NCBI RefSeq assembly: GCF_001467525.1
Contig: NZ_LNXS01000054.1
Coordinates: forward strand, 469,104-530,286
Source: Legionella anisa
Lineage (GTDB): Bacteria > Pseudomonadota > Gammaproteobacteria > Legionellales > Legionellaceae
Length of the DNA: 61,183 bases
Direction: 5' to 3'
The notes under the pieces were generated by a model. It was not told the DNA's origin and ran no database searches. It saw only the letters and a program-made list of their open reading frames with translations. Positions 36,011 to 46,500 of this stretch are shown here, piece by piece. The position numbers and the translations under genes are program-made. Every line of letters starts with the position of its first letter. The first letter of the stretch is position 1.

Positions 36011-37141
36011 ATGATGATTGCAACGTTACTGGCACCAGACAATGAAACCCGAGTAGCCATTACTCCAAACTCAGCAAAGCACTTTATAAAATCAGGGTTT
36101 GAAGTTGCCATAGAAAAAGATGCCGGCCTTGCTGCAGGTTTCAAAGATCAAAATTACGAAGAAGTCGGTGTTTCTATTCATGATAAAAAAAGTATCCTGA
36201 GAAAAGCTAATCTTCTTTTTTGTATTAATGAACCTGATCCCAAAGATCTAGAAGGCTTATCCCAGGGCGCCCTGGTCATAGGCCACATAGATAATGATCC
36301 AGAAAGTAAACTCATCACTTGGTGCAAAGAAAAACAAATTACACTGCTCTCAATGAACCTTATACCCCGCATCAGCCGTGCTCAAAGCATGGATAGCCTA
36401 TCTTCACAGGCAAACTTGGCGGGTTATAGGGCTGTTCTAGAGGCATGCTCTCAATTCCAACGAGCCATTCCGATGATGATGACGGCAGCAGGAATGATTC
36501 AGCCAGCTAAGGTGCTTGTTCTTGGTGCAGGAGTTGCTGGTTTGCAAGCCATAGCAACAGCCAAACGTTTAGGGGCGGTAGTTTATGCATTCGACGTACG
36601 ACGGGCAGCGAAAGAACAAGTTGAAAGTTTAGGCGCAGAATTTATTGAAGTGAGTCAGGATCAAGACAGCGAAACTAAAGGTGGTTACGCTTCGGAAATG
36701 AGTGAAGAATATAAAAAACTTCAAGCAGAACTTATAGATCAATACGCTAAATTAGCAGACATTGTCATTTCAACAGCATTAATTCCAGGTAGAAAAGCAC
36801 CTGTTTTAGTGTATAAAAAAACCGTAGACCAAATGAAACCCGGATCAGTTGTCGTTGATCTTGCGACTTCCCGCGGGGGAAATTGCGAAGTCAGCATACT
36901 TAATAAAACCATAAAACATGGAGAAGTGACGGTTATCGGTTTAAGTAATATGGCGGGGCTGGTTCCAGCTACTGCAAGTGAACTGTATGCTAATAATCTA
37001 GTACATCTTATTAATTTGCTAGCACCCCAACCTCCAGAAATCACATTAAACCCCAGTGATGAAATCATTCAGCAAGCGGTGCTGTGTCATCAAAATCAAT
37101 ATCTACCGTTTCAGGCAACAAAGGAGACACAAAGTGCATGA
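36011..37141 (+). CDS. pntAA: NAD(P) transhydrogenase, alpha subunit part 1
   Basis: A 376-residue NAD(H)-binding domain I of proton-translocating transhydrogenase. Visible are the N-terminal AlaDh/PNT domain and the Rossmann fold [30 protein letters not shown] (about 171-200). The mobile-loop region with [15 protein letters not shown] and the ending [22 protein letters not shown] also match. It passes hydride between NADH and NADP+ at the cost of the proton gradient. This is the three-gene form in which the E. coli PntA is split. It overlaps the next gene by 8 bp. Confidence 0.95.
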   Translation: MMIATLLAPDNETRVAITPNSAKHFIKSGFEVAIEKDAGLAAGFKDQNYEEVGVSIHDKKSILRKANLLFCINEPDPKDLEGLSQGALVIGHIDNDPESKLITWCKEKQITLLSMNLIPRISRAQSMDSLSSQANLAGYRAVLEACSQFQRAIPMMMTAAGMIQPAKVLVLGAGVAGLQAIATAKRLGAVVYAFDVRRAAKEQVESLGAEFIEVSQDQDSETKGGYASEMSEEYKKLQAELIDQYAKLADIVISTALIPGRKAPVLVYKKTVDQMKPGSVVVDLATSRGGNCEVSILNKTIKHGEVTVIGLSNMAGLVPATASELYANNLVHLINLLAPQPPEITLNPSDEIIQQAVLCHQNQYLPFQATKETQSA

Positions 37142-37430
37142 GATTAACACTCTAGGTAATCCCTACATTACCATACTCACTATTTTTGTTTTGGCCTGCT
37201 TTGTGGGATATTATGTCGTGTGGAAGGTTACCCCAGCACTACATACTCCATTAATGTCAGTCACCAACGCAATATCCAGTATTATTGTTTTAGGGGCACT
37301 TATAGCTGCAGGAAGCCAGTTCACAGGAAAAATCACCTGGATAGGTGGTTTAGCAATATTTATTACGTCGATTAATATTTTTGGTGGATTTGTTGTAACT
37401 CAACGTATGTTACGTATGTATAAAAAATAG
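37134..37430 (+). CDS. pntAB: NAD(P) transhydrogenase, alpha subunit part 2
   Basis: A 98-residue membrane subunit with three helices, containing [39 protein letters not shown], the proton-channel segment of transhydrogenase. The frame is open upstream inside pntAA, but a clear AAGGAG lies 7 bases before a GTG at 37134, just where the family N-terminus is expected. So translation starts at GTG and overlaps the pntAA stop. Confidence 0.92.
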   Translation: MHEINTLGNPYITILTIFVLACFVGYYVVWKVTPALHTPLMSVTNAISSIIVLGALIAAGSQFTGKITWIGGLAIFITSINIFGGFVVTQRMLRMYKK

Positions 37431-37455
37431 TTACGAAAATTAAGGATAATTTCTT

Positions 37456-38853
37456 ATGACAGCCCTAGTTCCTTTATTTTATCTATTATCTGCTGTGTGT
37501 TTTATATTGGCGCTCAAAGGTTTAGCCAGCCCTGCATCTGCAAGGAGAGGAAACCTTTTGGGTATTGCCGGTATGATCCTTGCAGTAGGCTCGACCTTAA
37601 TGATGCCAACAACATATCATCAACCTTTACTCATTAGCTTAATGATTGCAGGAGGCATAATTGGAACTTATATTGCCTTCAAAATTAATATGACTGCTAT
37701 CCCTCAACTCGTCGCGGCATTCCACTCATTAGTGGGGATGGCAGCAGTTTTAGTTGCTTTCTGTGCTTTCTTAGCTCCAGCTTCGTTTCATATTGGTGTC
37801 CCAGGCGCAATTGCTAAAGCGAGCCTTATCGAAATGAGTCTCGGTTTAATTATAGGTGCCATCACTTTTTCTGGCTCAGTCATCGCCTTCCTCAAATTAC
37901 AAGGAATTATGTCGGGTAAACCGATTAAGCTCATAGGTCATAACCTAATTAATCTGATTACCGCGTTAGCCATCCTCGTTTTATTGACCTTGTTTTTTAT
38001 TAACCAAACACTGACGCTTTTTAGTGTCATGGCTGGCTTATCTTTTTTAATTGGTATATTGCTCATTATCCCTATTGGTGGTGCGGACATGCCAGTAGTC
38101 ATATCGATGCTTAACTCCTACTCAGGATGGGCAGCAGCAGGTATTGGATTCACACTCAGCAACCATTTACTTGTTATTACCGGGGCTTTAGTAGGTGCTA
38201 GTGGAGCCATTCTAAGTTACATCATGTGTGTGGGAATGAATCGTTCCATTTTTAATGTAATTTTTGGCGGCATCCAGTCATCAGCAGCTAATTCACACAC
38301 GAATGCAGCAGATGAATCACGGACCGTACGACAAGGTAACGGTGAAGACGCGGCATTCCTGTTGAATAATGCTAAAGATGTAATCATTGTTCCTGGATAT
38401 GGGATGGCGGTCGCGCATGCGCAACATGCAGTCAAAGAATTAGTTGATGCTTTAGAACATCGCAACATCAAAGTTCGCTTTGCAATTCATCCTGTTGCCG
38501 GTCGGATGCCAGGCCATATGAATGTGTTGCTTGCCGAAGCGAATATTCCATATGATAGAGTTTTTGAGCAAAGTGAAATTAACCGTGATTTTACAAGCTG
38601 CGATGTGGCTTATGTAATTGGGGCAAACGATATAACCAATCCTGCAGCAAAAACTGATCCTGGCTCACCAATTTATGGTATGCCCGTTTTGGAAGTAGAA
38701 AAAGCAAAAAATGTATTGTTTGTTAAACGAAGCATGGCACCCGGCTATGCGGGCGTGGAAAATGATCTGTTTTATCATGACAATACCTACATGCTGTTTG
38801 GCGATGCAAAAGTAATGACCGAATCCATTGCCAAGGCTTTGGAAGCATTGTAA
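37456..38853 (+). CDS. pntB: NAD(P) transhydrogenase, beta subunit
   Basis: A 465-residue subunit: about eight to nine membrane helices in the first 260 residues (with [17 protein letters not shown] and [13 protein letters not shown]), then the NADP(H)-binding domain III. The latter contains [21 protein letters not shown] (about 310-330), [22 protein letters not shown] and [12 protein letters not shown]. Length matches E. coli PntB (462). It completes the three-subunit enzyme that supplies NADPH. Ends 17 bp before an intrinsic terminator. Confidence 0.96.
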   Translation: MTALVPLFYLLSAVCFILALKGLASPASARRGNLLGIAGMILAVGSTLMMPTTYHQPLLISLMIAGGIIGTYIAFKINMTAIPQLVAAFHSLVGMAAVLVAFCAFLAPASFHIGVPGAIAKASLIEMSLGLIIGAITFSGSVIAFLKLQGIMSGKPIKLIGHNLINLITALAILVLLTLFFINQTLTLFSVMAGLSFLIGILLIIPIGGADMPVVISMLNSYSGWAAAGIGFTLSNHLLVITGALVGASGAILSYIMCVGMNRSIFNVIFGGIQSSAANSHTNAADESRTVRQGNGEDAAFLLNNAKDVIIVPGYGMAVAHAQHAVKELVDALEHRNIKVRFAIHPVAGRMPGHMNVLLAEANIPYDRVFEQSEINRDFTSCDVAYVIGANDITNPAAKTDPGSPIYGMPVLEVEKAKNVLFVKRSMAPGYAGVENDLFYHDNTYMLFGDAKVMTESIAKALEAL

Positions 38854-38870
38854 ATCCGAAGAAACAGTAC

Positions 38871-38898
38871 AAAAACTGGGGGGCTTCCCCTGGTTTTT
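38871..38898 (+). terminator. intrinsic terminator of the pnt operon
   Basis: AAAAAC-T-GGGG, loop, CCCC-TG-GTTTTT: two stacked helices with a small internal mismatch and a T5 tail, 17 bp after the pntB stop. Confidence 0.8.
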
Positions 38899-39008
38899 CT
38901 ATATCCCACCCAGGTCACAATTCTGCTCCTCAAAGCATGAATATTTATTTGCCATACATACAAAATAAATGTATCTTAGTCCAGTTAATATCATTATGGA
39001 GTTATTTA

Positions 39009-39395
39009 ATGTTACGAAAATTTGGACTTTGCTTGTTGTATTTTGCCACCTCTTTAAGTACCAGTGCATATTCTACGGAAAGCCATTTGCTCCAACGAGG
39101 AGTCACAGTTGAATATGAATTACCTAGTAATGATCCTCAAATATTTCTTAATTACCTGTTTTGGCCTGTAGAAGCCAATTGCAAAATCGACTCACAAGAT
39201 GAGGGGGATGATTTTTTGGTTGTAGCATTAGCTAAAAAAGGAAAAGTTAATGGTATCGACTTGTCAGTAGGAGAGTCTTTACGAATCACTGTCCACCCAG
39301 GTGAGAATTTGAAGATAAATGCAGACTCGGGCGCAAAAGTTGAAATCACTAACTTGGGCCCGCATACAGTAAAAGCGACGTGCTCTGCTGCTTAA
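39009..39395 (+). CDS. small secreted protein of unknown function
   Basis: A 128-residue protein with signal peptide MLRKFGLCLLYFATSLSTSA (cleavage near 22). Two cysteines lie in the mature part (EANCKIDS and VKATCSAA). The middle portion looks like a small beta domain (GVTVEYELPSNDPQIF ... VNGIDLSVGESLRITVHPGENLKI). The frame is open to 38937, but GGAG precedes the ATG at 39009 and the signal peptide starts there. No family recognised. Confidence 0.7.
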   Translation: MLRKFGLCLLYFATSLSTSAYSTESHLLQRGVTVEYELPSNDPQIFLNYLFWPVEANCKIDSQDEGDDFLVVALAKKGKVNGIDLSVGESLRITVHPGENLKINADSGAKVEITNLGPHTVKATCSAA

Positions 39396-39560
39396 TGTAC
39401 CCAGAAATTCATTTATAAAGAACACTCTAATTATATCCTGAGTTCGGCGAAGCAGAGTAACTGTTCAGAAGTTTTTTTGAACCTTGGTGGAAAGTCAGAT
39501 TTGAGCTCATCTTGAGCCAAATATGGCTTTCCGGTCATAGGGGGCATGAAGCGGGTCTCT

Positions 39561-41141
39561 CTAGTGTTCCCTCGTCGCATGAAACTGAATTTTGGGATAT
39601 CGTTCTTCAGCCATTGTTAAATTAACCCGAGTCGGAGCAAGATACATTAAAGCATCACTTCCATCCAGCGCCAGATAATCATGCGCTTTTGTCCGAAATT
39701 CACTCATTGCCTTATCATCGTCAGAATAAACCCACCGAGCACATGCTACATTCACTGTTTCATAAATACAATCTACCTTATATTCATGTTTCAAACGATG
39801 AGCAACCACATCAAACTGCAGCACTCCAACTGCTCCCAAGATTAATTGATTGCTATTTAACGGTCTAAATACCTGGGTTGCACCTTCCTCAGATAATTCA
39901 ATTAAACCTTTTAATAAGGCCTTACTCTTTAACGGATCCCTTAAACGCACCAACCGAAACAGTTCGGGAGCAAAATTGGGAATGCCGGTGAATTTCAATT
40001 GCTCACCTTGAGTAAAGGTATCGCCGATGCGAATTGTTCCATGATTATGTAAACCAATAATATCTCCAGGCAAAGCAACTTCTGTGTGTGAGCGGTCACC
40101 AGCCATAAAGGTTAAAGCATTAGAAATTTGCACTTCTTTACCAATACGTAAGTGATTGATTTTCATCCCTTTTCTATAAAATCCAGAACAAATACGTAAA
40201 AAAGCGATTCTGTCCCTATGTTTCGGATCCATATTAGCCTGGATTTTGAACACAAATCCGCTAAAAGTATCTTCATTAGGTGCTACAGCCCGCTCTTGAG
40301 TTGCACGAGGTTGAGGACCTGGGGCATAACGAACATAATCATCCAATAACTCTTTGATCCCAAAATTATTAATTGCAGACCCAAAATAAACGGGTGTCAT
40401 TTTACCCGCTAAATAGTCCTCCAAATTGAACTCATGGGAAGCGCCTTTGACCAGTTCAATTTCTTCACGTAATTCCTCAGCACCATCACCTAATATTTCA
40501 TCCAATTGTGGATTATCTAATCCTTTAATTTGCATCGCATCTTGTTTTTGCGCATTTTTTCCGGGTTGATATAAATAAACGATATCCTCATAACGATGGT
40601 AAATGCCTTTAAAACGTTTTCCCATGCCTACAGGCCAAGTAATTGGCGCACATTGAATACCTAAAACTGATTCAACCTCATCGAGTAAATCAATAGGATC
40701 GCGACCTTCACGATCCAGTTTATTAATAAAGGTCATGATTGGCGTATCACGCAAACGACATACTTCCATTAATTTAACGGTTCGTTCCTCGACCCCTTTG
40801 GCTACGTCAATAACCATTAATGCTGAATCTACTGCAGTCAACGTACGGTACGTATCTTCAGAAAAGTCCTCATGCCCTGGAGTATCCAGTAAATTCATGA
40901 CATGCTGATTATGTACAAACTGCATAACAGAAGTAGTAATAGAAATACCACGCTCTTTTTCCATTTCCATCCAGTCAGAAGTCGCATGCCGATCGGCTTT
41001 ACGTCCTTTAACAGTTCCAGCTAATTGAATTGCGCCTCCAAACAAAAGTAATTTCTCAGTTACTGTTGTCTTACCCGCATCAGGGTGAGAAATAATTGCG
41101 AAGGTTCGTCGTGTATTAAAATCCTGATAAAAATCGGACAT
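39561..41141 (-). CDS. prfC: peptide chain release factor 3
   Basis: A 526-residue translational GTPase that recycles RF1/RF2 after termination. Motifs are G1 SHPDAGKTT, the G2 region GISITTSV, G3 [15 protein letters not shown] (RF3-specific extension) and G4 [10 protein letters not shown]. The RF3 C-terminal domain has [17 protein letters not shown]. Length agrees with E. coli RF3 (529). The frame extends to 41210, but the conserved start [16 protein letters not shown] is at 41141. Confidence 0.97.
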   Translation of the reverse strand: MSDFYQDFNTRRTFAIISHPDAGKTTVTEKLLLFGGAIQLAGTVKGRKADRHATSDWMEMEKERGISITTSVMQFVHNQHVMNLLDTPGHEDFSEDTYRTLTAVDSALMVIDVAKGVEERTVKLMEVCRLRDTPIMTFINKLDREGRDPIDLLDEVESVLGIQCAPITWPVGMGKRFKGIYHRYEDIVYLYQPGKNAQKQDAMQIKGLDNPQLDEILGDGAEELREEIELVKGASHEFNLEDYLAGKMTPVYFGSAINNFGIKELLDDYVRYAPGPQPRATQERAVAPNEDTFSGFVFKIQANMDPKHRDRIAFLRICSGFYRKGMKINHLRIGKEVQISNALTFMAGDRSHTEVALPGDIIGLHNHGTIRIGDTFTQGEQLKFTGIPNFAPELFRLVRLRDPLKSKALLKGLIELSEEGATQVFRPLNSNQLILGAVGVLQFDVVAHRLKHEYKVDCIYETVNVACARWVYSDDDKAMSEFRTKAHDYLALDGSDALMYLAPTRVNLTMAEERYPKIQFHATREH

Positions 41142-41317
41142 GAAGCTCTCTAAACAAAATATAATATGATCGTATGTAGTGAATTTTAAGCCATTCCTGA
41201 ACAAATACAAGATGAAGCACTGTTCTCAGGAAAAACAGCAGGCTGAGAAGACTAATTAAAATAGTCATTACACCTTAAAAACGTTATGATCAAAACTCAA
41301 TTCATAAATTAAGGTGT

Positions 41318-41465
41318 GTTGACAAATTCACCCTAGCCTACGTTTCGCGACTTGTTCGCGGGATCCAGACATGGAGAATAAGATTAAAAATGCCTGTATT
41401 AAGCAGATCGATCCTGGATTCCGCGAACAAATCGCGAAACGTAGGCAGCAAGACGAATTGTCAAC
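41318..41465. repeat. long inverted-repeat element
   Basis: Outer ends GTTGACAAATTC/GAATTGTCAAC and inner arms starting CCTACGTTTCGCGACTTGTT (41337 on) and ending in AACAAATCGCGAAACGTAGG (to 41445) form an approximately 30-bp stem. A loop of about 45 bp separates them. It lies between divergent prfC and tag and has no coding capacity. It is a family distinct from the other repeats here. Confidence 0.85.
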
Positions 41466-41517
41466 TCATCCTAATAAGTTCAAGCTAAATACAACTTTAT
41501 AGGAGACATTGCCCATC

Positions 41518-42090
41518 ATGAAACGTTGCACTTGGGTTGGAACTGATAAGCCTTATTATGAACAGTACCATGACATGGAATGGGGTATCCCTGTGCATCA
41601 TGATCAGAAACACTTTGAAATGCTTTTGCTTGAAGGAGCGCAAGCAGGATTGAGCTGGGAAACAATACTTAAACGCCGCGAAGCATATCGTAAGGCATTC
41701 AAACAATTTGATCCCAATGCCGTAGCAAAAATGACGGATGAGGAATTACATACCTTACTTACTGATCCAAGCATTATTCGTAATCGCCTTAAAATTTTTT
41801 CAGCGCGCAAGAATGCACTCGTGTTCTTGAAAATTGTTGAGGAATTCGGCTCCTTCGACAACTATGTTTGGCGATTTGTAAATGGGAATCCTAAAATAAA
41901 TTATCCTAAAAATCTTCAAGAGGTACCGGCCAGCACCCCCGAATCAGATGTTTTATCCAAAGATTTAAAAAAAAGAGGGATGAGTTTTGTCGGGTCAACG
42001 ATCATGTATGCTTACATGCAAGCAGTTGGAATGGTCGATGATCATTTAGTCGATTGTTTTTGTAAGAATCGAGAACTTAGTTCATTTTGA
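41518..42090 (+). CDS. tag: DNA-3-methyladenine glycosylase I
   Basis: A 190-residue HhH-superfamily base-excision enzyme. Family marks are the N-terminal RCTWVGTDKPYYEQYHDMEWG, FEMLLLEGAQAGLSWETILKRREAYRKAF (about 34-62) and the C-terminal zinc-site region with KRGMSFVGSTIMYAYMQAVGMVDDHLVDCFC. Zn ligands appear as Cys3 near the start, His and Cys near the end (DDHLVDCF). It removes 3-methyladenine from alkylated DNA. A TTG at 41509 could start three codons earlier; the ATG is preferred. Confidence 0.96.
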   Translation: MKRCTWVGTDKPYYEQYHDMEWGIPVHHDQKHFEMLLLEGAQAGLSWETILKRREAYRKAFKQFDPNAVAKMTDEELHTLLTDPSIIRNRLKIFSARKNALVFLKIVEEFGSFDNYVWRFVNGNPKINYPKNLQEVPASTPESDVLSKDLKKRGMSFVGSTIMYAYMQAVGMVDDHLVDCFCKNRELSSF

Positions 42091-42101
42091 AGTTGAAACC
42101 C

Positions 42102-42203
42102 AACCCGAGTTTCGCTTCGCTGCACCCAGGCTACAATTACAGAGAACATAAGAAATAATGGTTTTATCGTAGCCTGGGTGAAGGCGTAAGCCGTAACCCG
42201 GGT
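42102..42203. repeat. GTAGCCTGGGTGCAGC-type repeat, inside-out pair
   Basis: The right arm (CGCTTCGCTGCACCCAGGCT, ending 42134) is followed by the left arm (GTAGCCTGGGTGAAGGCGTA, from 42169), inverted relative to the usual order, as at 9326-9419. It lies between convergent tag and the beta-lactamase gene. Confidence 0.85.
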
Positions 42204-42220
42204 TTTTGCGAGCTCAGTTG

Positions 42221-43081
42221 TTATGCAGATTGGTTAACGCGTTCCTGCTTTTTAAGCTCCGCGTAAAAATCCTGAGCCTTTTGTTCAATATATTTTTTGC
42301 AACCATCCGGATCAATAAAAGGATTCTTCCTGCCCTTTTGCAATGATAAGTATTTGTTTTTGAGATCAAACATTCCGGCATGAGCCCCCAGAAAAATATC
42401 ACAGCGCAACGATTCGAGTACCTTCATGGAATGCTTATAATCCTGAGCAATATTAGGATAGGTTATATTATCAACCAATTTATAACCAGGATTGACGCCA
42501 ATGCTTCCTACAATTACCGCCTGATAGTGCTTACCGTGATCTTTTAGTTTTATTGTCCAAGTAGTACAACCTTTAGTATGTCCGGGAGTCACATGAGCAG
42601 TTAATACAGTTCCTCCTAATTCCACCTTATCCCCGTCGTGAAGCACCTTATCCACCGTGCTTTGAGTAAAATAAGTAGTGGGGTCATTTGCATAATGAAA
42701 ATCGGATTTACCACCAGATAAAACCAAAGGTACATCTTCATCCATAACCATATATTTTGCATTGGTTTGCTGCTTAATCAATTCGCTACCTGCGGCATGA
42801 TCAAAATGAGCATGGCTGATCAGCAAAATTTTTGTATCGCTGAATTTAAAGCCAAGTTTCTCTATACTGGCTTTAATCATAGGAACATTTGCCTCAAGGT
42901 CACTATTGATCAAAATGTTTCCTTTAGGTGTGACAATCAAATAATTTGCGAGATCATCAGTACCCACATAATACAAGTTTCCGGCAATCTGAAAAGGTGG
43001 AAAAGAATTTGGCATTGGATAGGCAAAACTCGAATGATTCAATACCATCATCAACGCGCTTAAACATAATACTTTTTTCAT
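42221..43081 (-). CDS. subclass B3 metallo-beta-lactamase, FEZ-1-like
   Basis: A 286-residue enzyme with signal peptide (1-20, ending SSFA) and the MBL fold. Zinc ligands of subclass B3 are complete: His90-x-His92-x-Asp94-His95 (SHAHFDHAAG), His168 (TPGHTKGCTTW) and His234 (GAHAGMFDL), with no Cys at the B1/B2 position. From memory, long stretches (AGNLYYVGTDDL, GNILINSDLEANVPMIKAS, KFSDTKILLISHAHFDHAAG) match FEZ-1 of Legionella gormanii. It hydrolyses beta-lactams in the periplasm. The ATG at 43081 begins the signal peptide; the frame extends 14 codons further. Monocistronic, with no mobile-element context, so it looks like a resident gene. Confidence 0.95.
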   Translation of the reverse strand: MKKVLCLSALMMVLNHSSFAYPMPNSFPPFQIAGNLYYVGTDDLANYLIVTPKGNILINSDLEANVPMIKASIEKLGFKFSDTKILLISHAHFDHAAGSELIKQQTNAKYMVMDEDVPLVLSGGKSDFHYANDPTTYFTQSTVDKVLHDGDKVELGGTVLTAHVTPGHTKGCTTWTIKLKDHGKHYQAVIVGSIGVNPGYKLVDNITYPNIAQDYKHSMKVLESLRCDIFLGAHAGMFDLKNKYLSLQKGRKNPFIDPDGCKKYIEQKAQDFYAELKKQERVNQSA

Positions 43082-43204
43082 AACAAAAAAATCCAAAGAA
43101 AAATAAAGCAAATTACTTGGCAAAAGAATACTTCATTTACGAGTATATAGGATACAGATTGTTTCATTTTTTTCAAATAAAATGGGCCTGGCCGTAAATT
43201 AATG

Positions 43205-43255
43205 GAGTTAGCGCCTGTTTACAGTTCGCTAGCTTGAGTCAAAATGGTCTGATTT
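43205..43255. repeat. half copy of the CTGTTTACATTTC-type repeat
   Basis: GCGCCTGTTTACAGTTCGCT with AGCTTGAGTCAAAATGGTCT matches the left half of the 46501-46613 element; the right half is missing. Confidence 0.6.
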
Positions 43256-43315
43256 TTGAGTACTTCCTAGTAATTTTTATACTCTAATTATAGAAATTTG
43301 ACGGGTCAATTTTTA

Positions 43316-44170
43316 TTAATGATTACCATAGAGTATTGATGCATGAAAATTTAAATGATCCTCGATAAAACTTGCGATGAAATAATAACTATGATCATAG
43401 CCCTCATGCATACGCAGATTCAGTGCAACTTGAGCTTTCCCACATGCTGCCTGAAATAACTCTGGCTTAAGTTGCTCTTTTAAATAAGGGTCCTGAACAC
43501 CCTGATCAATCAAAATAGGCTGATGCGGCCATCCTCTTTCTGCAATGAGCTCACAGGCATCGTACTCCTTCCAGTTTTTTTTATCTGTTCCCAGATAGCC
43601 TGTGAACGCCTTTTGTCCCCATTGACATTGAGACGGCGCACAAATTGGAGCAAAGGCAGAAACTGAACGATACTGTTTCGGATATTTCAAAGCCAAAATA
43701 AGTGCGCCATGTCCTCCCATAGAATGACCAAAGATACCACAAGCATGGTGATTGAGTGGAACATTTTGCTGAAGCACATTCGGCAACTCTTCATATACAT
43801 AAGTTGACATATTGTAATATTTTGACCAAGGTGATTGTGTAGAATCCACATAAAATCCGGCACCAACACCAAAATCATAACTTTCATTATCCCCTGGCAA
43901 ATTAATCTCTCGAGGACTTGTATCGGGTACAACAAGAGCCAAGCCTAAATGAGCAGCAATACGTTGAGCCCCCGCTTTAGTAATAAAATTCTGTTCAGTA
44001 CACGTTAATCCTGAAAGCCAGTACACTACAGGGACACTTTGCTTCTGCGCTTGTGGCGGCAAAAAAAGACCAAAACGCATCGTACAATGAGTTACCTCCG
44101 ATTGGTGGGAATATACCCGTTGCGTACCACCAAAACATAAATGCTCTTCAATAAGTTCAATGGTTGCCAT
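43316..44170 (-). CDS. S-formylglutathione hydrolase
   Basis: A 284-residue esterase-D-type alpha/beta hydrolase (FghA/FrmB). The nucleophile elbow GHSMGGHGAL lies at about 148-157. The family strands VPVVYWLSGLTCTEQNFITKAGAQR and VVPDTSPREINLPGD are present, and the catalytic His is in HEGYDHSYYFIASFIEDH. It cleaves S-formylglutathione to formate and glutathione. The gene starts 20 bp after the dehydrogenase that makes its substrate, so the two form an operon for formaldehyde detoxification. Confidence 0.94.
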   Translation of the reverse strand: MATIELIEEHLCFGGTQRVYSHQSEVTHCTMRFGLFLPPQAQKQSVPVVYWLSGLTCTEQNFITKAGAQRIAAHLGLALVVPDTSPREINLPGDNESYDFGVGAGFYVDSTQSPWSKYYNMSTYVYEELPNVLQQNVPLNHHACGIFGHSMGGHGALILALKYPKQYRSVSAFAPICAPSQCQWGQKAFTGYLGTDKKNWKEYDACELIAERGWPHQPILIDQGVQDPYLKEQLKPELFQAACGKAQVALNLRMHEGYDHSYYFIASFIEDHLNFHASILYGNH

Positions 44171-44190
44171 TTAATTTATTCCTTAACGCT

Positions 44191-45303
44191 TTAAAAAGTA
44201 AGCACCGTCCGAATTGACTGTCCCTGATGCATTAAATCAAAAGCCTGATTAATCTGCTCAAAAGGAAGAACATGTGTAATTAAATCATCAATATTGATTT
44301 TCCCATCCATATACCAATCAACAATTTTAGGGACATCAGTGCGTCCACGCATCCCACCAAAAGCCGATCCTTTCCACACTCTGCCCGTAACCAATTGGAA
44401 TGGTCTGGTAGAAATCTCCTGCCCTGATCCTGCAACCCCAATTATGGTACAAACACCCCAACCTTTATGGCAACACTCCAGTGCCTGACGCATCAGGTTT
44501 ACATCACCGACACATTCAAAACTGTAATCAGCGCCTCCCTTAGTCAGTTCAATAAGGTAAGCCACTAAATCATTATTAATTTCCATAGGATTAACAAAAT
44601 CAGTCATTCCCATTTTTTGAGCCAATGCTCGACGCTCGGGTTTAATATCGATACCGACGATCTGCTCTGCCCCAACCATACGAGCTGCTTGAACCACATT
44701 AAGTCCAACGCCGCCCAAACCAAAAACAACAACACGAGATCCTGGAGTCACTTTTGCAGTATTAATTAGGGCACCTACTCCTGTAGTTACCCCACAGCCG
44801 ATATAACATACTTTTTCAAAGGAGGCATCTTCACGAATTTTCGCAACAGCAATTTCAGGTAACACAATATAATTAGCAAAAGTTGATGTCCCCATATAAT
44901 GAAAGATTTTTTTTCCATTAAGACTGAAACGACTTGTTCCATCAGGCATGACCCCCTGACCTTGTGTCGTGCGAATTGCCTGACAAAGGTTGGTTTTTTG
45001 GGAAAGACAATAGTCACATTGACGGCATTCAGGGGTATACAAGGGAATTACATGATTCCCAGGCTTTAGGGAAGTTACTTCTGGGCCAATATCTACAATA
45101 ACGCCAGCACCTTCATGCCCTAAAATAACTGGAAAAAGCCCTTCAGGATCATCGCCAGATAATGTAAATGCATCAGTATGGCAAACCCCTGTAGCCTTAA
45201 TTTCAACGAGTACTTCTCCCTTTTTTGGCCCTTCCAACTCAGCCGTTTCAATTACCAGCGGTTTCCCAACCTCGTATGCTACTGCTGCCTTTACTTGCAT
45301 CAC
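44191..45303 (-). CDS. S-(hydroxymethyl)glutathione dehydrogenase / class III alcohol dehydrogenase
   Basis: A 370-residue zinc-dependent MDR enzyme. Catalytic zinc site GVCHTDAFTLSG and GHEGAGVIVD, structural zinc cysteines CRQCDYCLSQKTNLC, and the NAD-binding VFGLGGVGLNVVQAARMVGA are present. The class III signature GTSTFANYIVLPEIAVAKI also fits. It oxidises the glutathione-formaldehyde adduct. First gene of a two-gene operon with the hydrolase; no FrmR-type repressor is adjacent. Starts at the first of two consecutive ATG codons. Confidence 0.95.
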   Translation of the reverse strand: MMQVKAAVAYEVGKPLVIETAELEGPKKGEVLVEIKATGVCHTDAFTLSGDDPEGLFPVILGHEGAGVIVDIGPEVTSLKPGNHVIPLYTPECRQCDYCLSQKTNLCQAIRTTQGQGVMPDGTSRFSLNGKKIFHYMGTSTFANYIVLPEIAVAKIREDASFEKVCYIGCGVTTGVGALINTAKVTPGSRVVVFGLGGVGLNVVQAARMVGAEQIVGIDIKPERRALAQKMGMTDFVNPMEINNDLVAYLIELTKGGADYSFECVGDVNLMRQALECCHKGWGVCTIIGVAGSGQEISTRPFQLVTGRVWKGSAFGGMRGRTDVPKIVDWYMDGKINIDDLITHVLPFEQINQAFDLMHQGQSIRTVLTF

Positions 45304-45486
45304 CCCCCCTACGAATAGAAATACTTATCCTAGATAATTTAAATGCAGATGAACGCTTTAGCAACGATAAACGAATTTAAACTACAACTCTTCAATCTCA
45401 TTTCTTTTCTTTTAGTCTTATTTTATACTTATAGATTAAACTAACACTAAAAAGATTAAATAAATCTCAATTCAATAGGACAGAGT

Positions 45487-46488
45487 ATGATCATTCATAG
45501 TGAATTTAAACCTGCTTGGTGGCTTACCAACACGCATGGGCAAACTCTGTATCGGACATTGACTCATCGAGAGAATGTCTCTGTTGATTCTTATGAGCGG
45601 CTTGAGCTTCCTGATGGCGATTTTATTGATCTGGTCTGGAAAGTTAATAGATTAGGAACTGATGCCCCTTTAATTATTCTAGTTCATGGATTAGGTGGTA
45701 ATATCAATTCGGCATATGTTTCCACTTTGTTCAATGCATTCAATAAATCAGGTTATCGAGCTGTTTTAATGAATCTTCGTGGCGCAAGCGGTGAGCCGAA
45801 TCGTCTTCCACGCTCTTATCATGGAGGAGATACCAGTGATTTGGCTCATTTTCTCAATGTACTGAAATTGAGAGAACCCAGAACCAAAAAGGCGGTGGTG
45901 GGTATTTCATTAGGTGGTAATATACTTCTCAAATGGCTAGGGGAAGAAAGCACTCAATCTTTAATTGACGCAGCCGTTGCAGTTTCTGTGCCATTCCAAT
46001 TGAAAAATGTAGTTCAAAAGATAAATAAAGGATTTTCTCGTGTGTATCAGGCACATTTGTTAGAAAAATTACGCACTGTCTTTTTACAAAAACTGGATGT
46101 TATAAATTGCCAACTACCTCTTTCAAAACAGAAGCTGTTTTCCATAAAAAGCCTATACGAATTTGACGAACAAATAACTGCTCCCTTACATGGATTTACT
46201 AATGCAGATGAGTATTATCAAAAATCCAGTTCCAGACAGTATCTCTCTCAAATTACTACACCTACTTTAATTATTCATGCTTTGGATGATCCTTTTATGA
46301 CACCTGAGATTCTCCCTGCTCCTGGTGAATTATCTTCAGATATTCTTTTGGAATTAAGCCCACATGGTGGTCATGTAGGATTTATTGCAGATAAAAAGCA
46401 CTATTGGTTGGAGCAACGTATACCTAATTTTTTAATGGATTATTTGCTGGTCTCTTCCAATACATGTGAATTCGAAAAAATTAATTAA
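45487..46488 (+). CDS. YheT-family alpha/beta hydrolase
   Basis: A 333-residue hydrolase with the family N-terminus FKPAWWLTNTHGQTLYRTL (6-24). The oxyanion strand is LIILVHGLGGN, the nucleophile elbow is VVGISLGGNILLKWLGE (about 138-154), and the catalytic Asp and His are in HALDDPFMTPE and SPHGGHVGFI. YheT-like proteins are cytosolic esterases of unclear substrate. AATAGGACAGAGT precedes the ATG. Monocistronic and followed by a repeat element. Confidence 0.9.
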   Translation: MIIHSEFKPAWWLTNTHGQTLYRTLTHRENVSVDSYERLELPDGDFIDLVWKVNRLGTDAPLIILVHGLGGNINSAYVSTLFNAFNKSGYRAVLMNLRGASGEPNRLPRSYHGGDTSDLAHFLNVLKLREPRTKKAVVGISLGGNILLKWLGEESTQSLIDAAVAVSVPFQLKNVVQKINKGFSRVYQAHLLEKLRTVFLQKLDVINCQLPLSKQKLFSIKSLYEFDEQITAPLHGFTNADEYYQKSSSRQYLSQITTPTLIIHALDDPFMTPEILPAPGELSSDILLELSPHGGHVGFIADKKHYWLEQRIPNFLMDYLLVSSNTCEFEKIN

Positions 46489-46500
46489 TAACGCATGGAT

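Noticed and set aside
36011..38853. Broken pntA (gene split in two)
   Set aside because: The three-gene arrangement with pntAA and pntAB separate is a normal form of the enzyme; the overlap and AAGGAG show a true second start.
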